Shown here: positions 57,647 to 64,000 of the stretch, in pieces | Layout of the letters: every line of letters begins with the position of its first letter | Position numbering within the stretch: the stretch's first letter is position 1 | Source: Halorussus marinus | GTDB taxonomy: Archaea > Halobacteriota > Halobacteria > Halobacteriales > Haladaptataceae | Direction of reading: 5' to 3' | Assembly: GCF_004765795.1 (NCBI RefSeq) | Contig: NZ_SBIV01000001.1 | Span: forward strand, 62,001 to 126,000 | Length of the DNA: 64,000 nucleotides | Notes under the pieces: generated by a model | Databases searched by the model: none | Seen by the model: only the letters and a program-made list of their open reading frames with translations | Told to the model about the DNA's origin: nothing | Position numbers and translations under genes: made by a program

Positions 57647-59211
57647 GCCTTCGGCCGGACGGTCCCGCCGGTCAGCCCCTCCCACTCGACGGCGTACCCC
57701 AGTTCCGACAGCACCGCGCTCGCGTCGTCGATCCCGCGCTCGGCGAGCCGCTCTTCGGCCGCCGCGAACGCCATCCCGGCCTCGATCTCGCTCCGGAGGT
57801 CCTCGAGCACCCCCGGCCGGACGAGGGTCCGTCCGACCCGGTCGTGGTCCGGGAACGACTTGCCCTCGATCGCGTCTGTGCTGACGCCGTACTCGGCCGC
57901 GAGCGCATCGAGGCCGACGGCGTCGGCGTCCGGGACGAGTTCGTCGGGGAGTCGGCTGGCGCTCTCGGCCGCGAGGTCGTCCTCGTAGCCCCGGAGCGCG
58001 TCCCGGACGTCCTTGAGCCGGACGGTCCCGGAGTAGGGGATCGCGCGGTGGTCGCGGGCCGCGATCTCCTCGCCGACGCCGAGGCTCTCGTCGACCGCCA
58101 CGAGGAGCTCTACGTCCTCGACGGTCTCCAGTTGCGAGAGCTTCTTCTCGACGTACTCGGGCGTCCAGAACCCCATGATCTCGAAAAACACCCGGAAGTC
58201 GGCGTGGCCGCCCCCGGCGTCCCCAGCGGTCTCGCCTGTCGAGTTCGCGGGGCGGTACTCGAACGCGAAGTCCGGGATCATCACCCGCGCGCCGGTTTCG
58301 AGCGGTTCGGGCTCGCGGACGAGCTCCCAGTCGAGATCGAGCGCCCCGAACCGGCCGGCGAAGTCGGCCTCGACGCCGCTGTCGAAGCTCACCGACGCGA
58401 CCGGCTCGGTGCCCGGCACCGCCACCGGGTCGTCGTCGGACAGCGAGAGGGTCCGGTCGGTGCCGTAGTCGTCGATCGTCGCCGAGAGGGTCCACGCCTC
58501 GGCGCTCGCCACGGTCCGGAGCAGTCGCGCGAACCGGGTGCCGTACCGCCGGGTCGACCGGAAGAGCGCGTCGGGGCCGGTCACCACGACCTCGCGGTCC
58601 GAGACGCCCTCGGGGCCGCCCTCGACCGTCCGGATCTCGTACATCAGTCGGAGGCGCTTGACCGCAGAGACCAGCGCCTTCGGGTCGGCGGTCCGGACCC
58701 GAAGCTCGGTCGCGTCGAACAGCGCCGTCTGAGCCAGCGAGAGATTGTACTGGGCCAGCAGTTCGTCGGGGTCCCACCGGGCGTCGAACGACGCGAGGAC
58801 CTGGCGCTCGTCGAGGTCGGCGTACAGCGCGTCGGCGAGCGCGTCGGACTCGACACCGAGGCGCTCGCCCGCCTCGCCGAGCGCCGCCTCGCGGTCGGCC
58901 TCGGCGACGACGCCCACCCGCTCGGCGGCCTCGAAGGCGGCCCGTCTGGCGCGCTCGGGGTCGACCGGCGCTCGGGTCTCGAAGGCGGCCTCGCGTTCGA
59001 GGAGCTTGGCGAACCCCCTGACCAGCTTGAAGTGGTCGGCGTCGGCTTCGAGGTCTCCGAGCGCCGCGTCGAGCGCCGACCGGGGCTCGCCGACGTGGCC
59101 CTGAAACGTGCCCAGGACCCGCGCGGCCAGCGGGCGGTGGCTCCGGTCGGCGAATGCCGGCCGATAGCCCCCGCCGGCCCGGGAGACCCGAAGCAGGTCC
59201 TTGGTCAGCAT
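57643..59211 (-). CDS. bax1: Bax1 nuclease (DUF790 family)
   Basis: 522 residues from ATG 59211 (MLTKDLLRVSRAGGGYRP). The PD-(D/E)xK nuclease core is visible as MIPDFAFEYR (311-320), FFEIMGFWTPEYVEKK (342-357) with the D313, E344 and K356/K357 pattern. Bax1 binds archaeal XPB and cuts DNA bubbles for repair. The XPB gene lies upstream on this strand, but separated by a divergently oriented lipoprotein gene. Confidence 0.93.
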   Translation of the reverse strand: MLTKDLLRVSRAGGGYRPAFADRSHRPLAARVLGTFQGHVGEPRSALDAALGDLEADADHFKLVRGFAKLLEREAAFETRAPVDPERARRAAFEAAERVGVVAEADREAALGEAGERLGVESDALADALYADLDERQVLASFDARWDPDELLAQYNLSLAQTALFDATELRVRTADPKALVSAVKRLRLMYEIRTVEGGPEGVSDREVVVTGPDALFRSTRRYGTRFARLLRTVASAEAWTLSATIDDYGTDRTLSLSDDDPVAVPGTEPVASVSFDSGVEADFAGRFGALDLDWELVREPEPLETGARVMIPDFAFEYRPANSTGETAGDAGGGHADFRVFFEIMGFWTPEYVEKKLSQLETVEDVELLVAVDESLGVGEEIAARDHRAIPYSGTVRLKDVRDALRGYEDDLAAESASRLPDELVPDADAVGLDALAAEYGVSTDAIEGKSFPDHDRVGRTLVRPGVLEDLRSEIEAGMAFAAAEERLAERGIDDASAVLSELGYAVEWEGLTGGTVRPKA

Positions 59212-59289
59212 ACCAGTGGCTCCGGGCCGGACCGACAAAAGCGGTCGGAAGGCAGAAGACTCATACCGTCCGGCCGACCACCGGCTGGT

Positions 59290-59664
59290 ATGCGACGCCG
59301 TGACGTTCTCCGAACCTGCGGCGCGGCTGGGTCGGTCGCGGGCCTCGCGGCCCTCGCGGGGTGTTCGAGCGGCGACGACGCCGAATCCGACGCGGGGTCG
59401 GTCGCCCTCGAACTCGCGGAGTTCGACCACGCCGAGAGCGACTCGGGCGACCTCCTCGTCACCGCGACCGTCGAGAACGCCGGCGACGCCGAGGGATCCG
59501 GAACTCTCTACGTCACCGTCGAGGCGGGCGAGGACGTCACCCGCGAGTCCCGGGCGGTGACCGTCGCGGCCGGCGAATCGACGACGGTCGAGATCGAGGT
59601 CGGGTTCGCCTACGAGCGGTTCCGGAGCGGCGGGAGCCTCTCGTTCGACCTCCGAACCGACTGA
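59290..59664 (+). CDS. Tat-exported lipoprotein with CARDB-like domain
   Basis: 124 residues from ATG 59290 on the opposite strand from bax1 and XPB. Its N-terminus has RRRDVLRTCGAAGSVAG followed by lipobox LAGCSS (C26 acylation site), a Tat lipoprotein signal typical of haloarchaea. The rest is a beta-sandwich: VALELAEFDHAES, LLVTATVENAGDAEGSG and VAAGESTTVEIEV resemble CARDB or FxLYD domains of surface proteins. It splits the XPB-Bax1 pair. Confidence 0.8.
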   Translation: MRRRDVLRTCGAAGSVAGLAALAGCSSGDDAESDAGSVALELAEFDHAESDSGDLLVTATVENAGDAEGSGTLYVTVEAGEDVTRESRAVTVAAGESTTVEIEVGFAYERFRSGGSLSFDLRTD

Positions 59665-59679
59665 ACTCGCCCGACTCGG

Positions 59680-61017
59680 TCACTTGCGGCGTCGAGCGAC
59701 GCTCTCCTCGGCGGTCTCGGCGCTCACGACCTCGTACAGCAGCGCCGGCCGGCCGTCGTCGTTCGGCCGGAGGATTCGGCCGAGCCGCTGGGTGAACTCC
59801 CGCTCGCTCGCGCTGCCCGAGAGCACGACCGCGACGTTCGCGTCGGGGACGTCGACGCCCTCGTCGAGGACGTTCGAGGTGACGACCCGCGAGTACTCGC
59901 CCTCCCGGAACCGTTCGAGGATCTCGCGGCGTTCTGGTGCCCCGGTCTGGTGGGTCACTGCCGGGAGCAGGAACCGCTCGGAGAGCCGGTAGACGAGGTC
60001 GTTGTGGGCGGTGAACACGATGATCCGATCGCCGCGGTGGTCGTCCAGGATCCGGGCCAAGGCCTCGACCTTCGCGTCGCTGTTCATCATCACCTCGCGG
60101 GCGCGCTGTTTGGCTAACAGCGCCTCGCGGGCCCGCGGGTCCGACCCCGAGCGCTTGACCAACTCCTGATAGTCGCTCCCGCTTTGCATCCGGATGTCCG
60201 ACCGCGCGAGGTAGTCGGTGAACACTTGGTTTGCGGCCTCGTAGCGCTCGCGCTCCGCGGGGGTAAGCTCGACCTCGACGCGCTTTATGTCGTAGGGCGC
60301 GAGGTGTTCGCCCGCCAGCGCCTCGGGGTCGATGGCGAAGACCTTCTCGCCGACGAGGTCGGCGACGACCTCGTGGGCGCCGTCCGGGCGCTCGAAGGTC
60401 GCGGTCAGCCCCATCCGGGCGGGCGCGGCCAGCAGTCGGGCGATCTCTCGGTACCCCTCGCCGCCGAGGTGGTGGACCTCGTCGAAGATCACGAGCCCGA
60501 ATCGGTCGCCCAGCTCGTCGGCTCGGAGGTACGCCGAGTCGTAGGTCGAGACCGTGAGCGGTTCGACGGTCTGCTCGCCGCCGCCCAACTGCCCCACCGG
60601 AACCGCGAACTCCGATTCGAGCTCGCGGCGCCACTGCTCGAGCAGGTCGATGGTGGGGACGACCACGAGCGTCGCGGTCCCGAGCGACTCGATAGCCTTC
60701 AGCCCGATGACGGTCTTGCCGCTCCCGGTCGGAAGCTCCAGCACGCCCCGTCGGCCGGCCTCGTCCCACGCGTCGAGGGCCTCGCGCTGGTACTCTCGAA
60801 GCTCGTAAGTCGAGGCGAGCTCGGGCACCTCCGGGGCGTCGAGGACCGCGTCCTCGTAGCCGATCGCCTGCTCGTCGAGGTACGCCCGGACGGCGGCGTA
60901 CCGGAACGCGGGCGCTCGCCGGGTCTTCGACCGGGCGTCGGCGTCGGTGTACGGGAGCTGGCGGTCGGTCTCGACCCGCAGCGTCCCCTCCTCGAAGGCG
61001 AGAGACACGTCTGGCAC
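59680..61017 (-). CDS. xpb: DNA repair helicase XPB
   Basis: 445 residues. Walker A is LPTGSGKTVIG (95-105), DEVHH (179-183) the DEAD-like box, and RQVLGR-type motif VI appears as FTQRLGRILRPND. The DRD and thumb regions are visible; the RED-motif position of XPB reads RPD (210-212) here, as seems normal in halophiles. It unwinds DNA with Bax1 in repair. A TATA (CTTATATT) about 27 nt upstream makes the mRNA leaderless. Confidence 0.95.
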   Translation of the reverse strand: MPDVSLAFEEGTLRVETDRQLPYTDADARSKTRRAPAFRYAAVRAYLDEQAIGYEDAVLDAPEVPELASTYELREYQREALDAWDEAGRRGVLELPTGSGKTVIGLKAIESLGTATLVVVPTIDLLEQWRRELESEFAVPVGQLGGGEQTVEPLTVSTYDSAYLRADELGDRFGLVIFDEVHHLGGEGYREIARLLAAPARMGLTATFERPDGAHEVVADLVGEKVFAIDPEALAGEHLAPYDIKRVEVELTPAERERYEAANQVFTDYLARSDIRMQSGSDYQELVKRSGSDPRAREALLAKQRAREVMMNSDAKVEALARILDDHRGDRIIVFTAHNDLVYRLSERFLLPAVTHQTGAPERREILERFREGEYSRVVTSNVLDEGVDVPDANVAVVLSGSASEREFTQRLGRILRPNDDGRPALLYEVVSAETAEESVARRRK

Positions 61018-61039
61018 TGTCGATCGTTCGGGGCTCGCG

Positions 61040-61048
61040 GAATATAAG
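61040..61048 (-). promoter_or_regulatory. TATA box of XPB
   Basis: The minus strand reads CTTATATTC, centred 27 nt before the XPB ATG at 61017 and abutting the stop of the upstream gene. Confidence 0.6.
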
Positions 61049-61050
61049 CG

Positions 61051-62016
61051 CTACCGGTTGGGCTCCCACTCCTCGCAGGCGTCCATGTCCTCCATCGTCC
61101 GGCCGTAGTAGCCACAGCGGGGCACCATCCCGTCGTTGGTCCGGACGTACTCGAAGTGCCGGCAGTTGCCACAGTAGGTGTCGGTGGTCCGGTCGGGCCG
61201 GTCGGTCGGCGCGCCGTCGAGCGGCGACCGGATGTCGTTGGCGGCGGTCCCGCCGTCGGACTGGGGGTCCGACGACGCCCCCAGACCGAGCGTCTGCTCG
61301 CCGCCGCGGCCCGCCGTCCCGCCCCGGTTCGTCTGGGTGGGCGTCTCGCCGTCGGGCGCGTCGCCGAAGAAGCCGACGCCGCCGAGTCCGGTCTCGGCGG
61401 GCCGGTCGTCGGCACCGTCCGCACGGTCGGCCCCGGCGAGCTGGGTCCGAACCGCGCTGAGGTCGTCGAGGTCGTCGAACTCTTCGAGGTCCTCGCGGTC
61501 GACCTCGACGGTCCGGACCTCCCCTTCCCGCGAGATTTCGAGGGTGACCGTCCCGCCGGGGTCGTTGCGCGTCTTGAAGTTGGCGACCGCGACGAACAGA
61601 CACCAGCACGTCACCAGGACGCCGAAAAAGTACGTCGCGGCGACCTGCGCGGTGAGGTCGGCGCCGTTGCCCGCGCCCGCCCACATGTAGGGGTAGGCGT
61701 GGGCGAACAGCGCGACCCCGAGCACCGCCACGCCCGCGCCGATGGCGGCCGCGGCCCGGACGCGCTGGCTCGCGGGCAGGACGGTGAACACGCCGACGAA
61801 CACCGACGGGACGCCCAGTCCCGCGAGGACGCCCGCGACCTCCCGGCCCTGCCACCACTCCAGTCCGAGCGCGGCGTGGACGCCGGTCGTCGAGACGACG
61901 ATGCCGACGACGACCAGCAGGGCGCCCACGACGAACAGCCCGACGCCGAGATAGAGTCGCCGGAGGCTCCCCACCTCGCCGACGTTCTCCTCGTAGGCCT
62001 CCGCGAGACTCGTCAT
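61051..62016 (-). CDS. membrane protein with zinc-binding C-terminus (DUF7139-like)
   Basis: 321 residues from ATG 62016 (MTSLAEAYEENVGEV). Four transmembrane helices (about 24-46, 58-80, 88-108 and 125-145), then a long acidic linker rich in Asp, Gly and Gln. The end carries a zinc motif: DTYCGNCRHFEYVRT and MVPRCGYYGRTMEDMDACEEW. Label from memory, unverified. Upstream of XPB on the same strand (33 bp), so the two may be co-transcribed. Confidence 0.8.
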   Translation of the reverse strand: MTSLAEAYEENVGEVGSLRRLYLGVGLFVVGALLVVVGIVVSTTGVHAALGLEWWQGREVAGVLAGLGVPSVFVGVFTVLPASQRVRAAAAIGAGVAVLGVALFAHAYPYMWAGAGNGADLTAQVAATYFFGVLVTCWCLFVAVANFKTRNDPGGTVTLEISREGEVRTVEVDREDLEEFDDLDDLSAVRTQLAGADRADGADDRPAETGLGGVGFFGDAPDGETPTQTNRGGTAGRGGEQTLGLGASSDPQSDGGTAANDIRSPLDGAPTDRPDRTTDTYCGNCRHFEYVRTNDGMVPRCGYYGRTMEDMDACEEWEPNR

Positions 62017-62170
62017 GTGCGGGCCATCGCACGCCATCAAGTAAACGTTGCGTCAGACGCTCGCAATCCGTCGAACGCGACGGTGGCCCGGCCCCGACTC
62101 CGGTCGGCGTCCGCGCCGGTGCGGTATCCATACGCCTTTCAGCCGGGACTCCGTACTCACGGCCACTCAC

Positions 62171-62449
62171 ATGAAGGACGACGAAGACGCGCCCATGGAC
62201 GCCGCGGACGTACAGCGACTCATCGAATCGAACCTCGACGGCGCCGAGGCCACCGTCACGCGCCCGCGGGGCGTCGACGACGACGACCACCTCGCGGCCA
62301 CCGTCGTCTCGCCCGCCTTCGAGGGCGAGTCGCTGGTCGACCAACACGAGATGGTCTACGACGCGCTGGGCCAGCACATGACCACCGACATCCACGCGGT
62401 AGAGCTGAAGACCTACACGCCCGAGGAGTACGAGGCCAGAGACGACTGA
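62171..62449 (+). CDS. BolA family protein
   Basis: 92 residues. BolA fold: an N-terminal DAADVQRLIESNLDGAEATVTRP, the HLAATVVSPAFEGESLVDQHEMVYDAL recognition segment with the conserved FEG and H..VY, and the C-terminal AVELKTYTPEEY. BolA proteins bind Fe-S monothiol glutaredoxins or nucleic acid. An in-frame ATG at 62195 is an alternative start. No partner is adjacent. Confidence 0.9.
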   Translation: MKDDEDAPMDAADVQRLIESNLDGAEATVTRPRGVDDDDHLAATVVSPAFEGESLVDQHEMVYDALGQHMTTDIHAVELKTYTPEEYEARDD

Positions 62450-62706
62450 TCGGCGCGCCGTTCACCGGGCCCGACGGACGAGTCGCCGGAGGTCGAGGTG
62501 GCCCGCGCCGTGATAGCGCTCGCCGCCGTGAGAAGCGTTTGCCTGCTACAATCTGTCATCCGACCGCACGTTGCTATCTTACCGGTATAAAATCTTTGAT
62601 TAAATGCTGACTGTGCGTAGATTAGTGGCGTAGAAGGTTGCTTCATACCTCGCGAGCGGCCGGACTCATTTCGCCGACCGGCGGAGAAAGACTGCTCGCC
62701 GGGCGC
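62450..62706. other. intergenic region, AT-rich patch
   Basis: 257 bases between BolA and the importer ATPase. An AT-rich island (62577-62606, with GGTATAAAATC) looks like a forward promoter, but no ORF follows in the right direction. It could produce a small RNA or be a relic; I see no repeat. Confidence 0.4.
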
Positions 62707-63849
62707 TCAGACGTTCGGCTCGGTGACCTCGGCCCGATCGAGCGTGCGGTTGTGGAGCGCCCGTCCGGTTTCTCGGTCGAAGACGTGGATCGCCTCCTCG
62801 GGGATCCGCGCCGCGACCTGCTGGCCGGCGTCGACCTTCCGCATGCCCGAGACGGTGACCACGACGGTCTGGGCCGACGCGTCGTCGTCGAAGGTGAGAT
62901 AGACGTTGTTCTCGTTGCCCATCGGTTCGACCACGTCGACGGTCGTGGGGTAGCTGTGGGACGCGTCGGCCGCGCCGTCGAGTTCGATGTCCTCGGGTCG
63001 GATTCCGACCACGAGACTGTCGTGGCCCTCCAGATCCGCGAGCGTCTCCTCGGAGAGGGGGTACTCGAAGGCGTCGCCGACCAGGCTCCCGCCGGCGAGT
63101 TCGACGTCGAGGAAGTTCATCGACGGCTCGCCGATGAACCCGGCGACGAACTGGTTCGCCGGCTCGTGGTAACACTCCAGCGGGGTGCCGACCTGCTGGA
63201 GCCGGCCGTCGTCGAGAATCGCGATCCGGTCGCCCATCGTCATCGCCTCGGTCTGGTCGTGGGTGACGTACATCGTCGTCACGTCGAGGTCCTCCTGGAT
63301 GCGCTGGAGCTCGGTGCGCATCTGGGCCCGGAGCTTCGCGTCGAGGTTCGAGAGGGGCTCGTCCATCAGGAACACTTCCGGGTCCCGGACGATGGCCCGT
63401 CCGAGCGCGACCCGCTGTTGCTGGCCGCCCGACAGCTCGCGAGGTTTGCGGTCAAGCAGGTCGGCGATGCCCATCATCTCGGCGGTCTCGGCGACCCGCG
63501 AGCGGATCTCGTCGTCGGGCATGTCGGTCGACTCTTCGAGCCCGAAGCTCATGTTCTCCCGGACGGTCATGTGGGGGTACAGCGCGTAGCTCTGGAACAC
63601 CATCGCGATGTCCCGGGTCGTCGGGGGCTCGTCGGTGATCGAGTGGTCGCCGAGCCGGATGTCGCCCTGCGAGACGGTTTCGAGCCCGGCGACCATCCGG
63701 AGCGTGGTCGATTTCCCGCAGCCGGACGGTCCCACGAGGACGAGAAACTCCCCGTCTTCGATCTCGACGTCGGCGTCGTCGACCGCGACGATGCGGTCGC
63801 CGCCGTCGTCGAACCACTTCGTGACTCCGTCGAGGGTCAGTTCGGCCAT
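62707..63849 (-). CDS. carbohydrate ABC importer ATP-binding protein (MsmX/UgpC type)
   Basis: 380 residues. Walker A is VGPSGCGKSTTLRM (about 39-52), signature LSGGQQQRVALGRAI, Walker B EVFLMDEPLSNLDA and H-loop VTHDQTEAMTMGD. The C-terminal TOBE region (GIRPEDIELDG and an oligonucleotide-binding-like fold) identifies the MalK/UgpC class of sugar importers. It follows a permease gene that runs off the window edge (43 bp gap, same strand). Confidence 0.95.
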   Translation of the reverse strand: MAELTLDGVTKWFDDGGDRIVAVDDADVEIEDGEFLVLVGPSGCGKSTTLRMVAGLETVSQGDIRLGDHSITDEPPTTRDIAMVFQSYALYPHMTVRENMSFGLEESTDMPDDEIRSRVAETAEMMGIADLLDRKPRELSGGQQQRVALGRAIVRDPEVFLMDEPLSNLDAKLRAQMRTELQRIQEDLDVTTMYVTHDQTEAMTMGDRIAILDDGRLQQVGTPLECYHEPANQFVAGFIGEPSMNFLDVELAGGSLVGDAFEYPLSEETLADLEGHDSLVVGIRPEDIELDGAADASHSYPTTVDVVEPMGNENNVYLTFDDDASAQTVVVTVSGMRKVDAGQQVAARIPEEAIHVFDRETGRALHNRTLDRAEVTEPNV

Positions 63850-63892
63850 CGGCTGTTCCTCCGTGATCGGGGTGGGTAATGGTTCCTCATGG

Positions 63893-64000
63893 TTAGGAAG
63901 CGACTCCTTTCGCGAACTGTTCGCCGAACAGCACGTAGACGATGAGCGTCGGGAGCGCCGCGACGAACGCGCCCGCCATCTGGGTGTTGAACGACTGGAC
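63893..64000 (-). CDS. carbohydrate ABC importer permease, C-terminal end (partial)
   Basis: The last 35 codons of a gene running past base 64000; its start lies outside. Visible end: QSFNTQMAGAFVAALPTLIV, then YVLFGEQFAKGVAS and a stop at 63893-63895. The AALPTLIVY pattern with final QFAKGV matches the C-terminus of MalG/UgpE-type permeases. It is upstream of the importer ATPase. Confidence 0.85.
   Translation of the reverse strand, partial: VQSFNTQMAGAFVAALPTLIVYVLFGEQFAKGVAS

Overview
The window is chromosomal DNA of a haloarchaeon (class Halobacteria). The DNA is very GC-rich with a strong GAC/GAG codon preference, the proteins are acidic, and most transcription units start leaderless, with an archaeal TATA box about 25-30 nt upstream of the start codon. 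Marker genes agree: a 7S SRP RNA, an archaeal RNase P subunit, an XPB-Bax1 pair, a halocyanin and a Tat-targeted secretome. The genus cannot be fixed from the sequence alone.

Layout. 1-6.4 kb: the end of a DHH phosphoesterase, acetyl-CoA synthetase, the catalytic chain of methylmalonyl-CoA mutase, a CBS plus ParB/sulfiredoxin-fold protein and small membrane proteins. 6.5-13.9 kb: a respiratory block with haem-copper oxidase subunit I, several small or unknown membrane proteins and a membrane-anchored halocyanin. 14-15.2 kb: CoA biosynthesis (CoaBC). 15.4-23.4 kb: a nine-gene Mrp-type cation/proton antiporter operon (E-F-G-DUF4040-B-C-D-D-D) with overlapping or abutting genes. 23.6-25.2 kb: a purine phosphoribosyltransferase, then a repeat-rich scar region ending at tRNA-Arg(CCU) and TatA. 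25.3-30.5 kb: peroxiredoxin, HD phosphohydrolase, two GT4 glycosyltransferases, RNase P component 4, a CRM-domain RNA-binding protein and an MscS channel. 30.5-31.2 kb: an inverted-repeat element and the SRP RNA. 31.2-39.6 kb: housekeeping genes, including a cysteine synthase family enzyme, a HAD hydrolase, a 2-hydroxyacid dehydrogenase, a RecA-like ATPase, a second GGGP-synthase-like protein and tRNA-Arg(UCG). 39.8-42.8 kb: an accessory stretch with decayed genes. 42.9-48.6 kb: a soluble chemotaxis transducer and a probable arginine-catabolic cluster. 48.7-52.6 kb: an ABC-2 export system whose permease is fused to a PrsW-like domain. 52.7-62.4 kb: small proteins, NDH-2-like dehydrogenase, an NSUN-type RNA methyltransferase with a PUA-like partner, Bax1 and XPB, and BolA. 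62.7-64 kb: a carbohydrate-type ABC importer running off the edge.

How the genes fit together. Acs and methylmalonyl-CoA mutase belong to acetate and propionyl-CoA metabolism. CoxA, halocyanin, NDH-2 and Mrp are electron-transport or ion-gradient modules. Rnp4, the CRM protein, the NSUN methyltransferase, the SRP RNA and two tRNAs are RNA-maturation functions. XPB and Bax1 form a known helicase-nuclease pair.

Most interesting: (i) a thiamine-diphosphate decarboxylase, an aminotransferase and an arginine-deiminase-fold enzyme in tandem, suggesting an archaeal arginine transaminase route; (ii) an inverted-repeat element with AACCTTTT tips lying between the convergent mscS and SRP RNA genes, with a half copy near tRNA-Arg(CCU); (iii) a duplicated tRNA-Arg(CCU) 3' end that looks like an integration scar; (iv) a DUF3592 pseudogene with three identifiable lesions; (v) the ABC permease-PrsW fusion and the extended GGGP-synthase paralogue.
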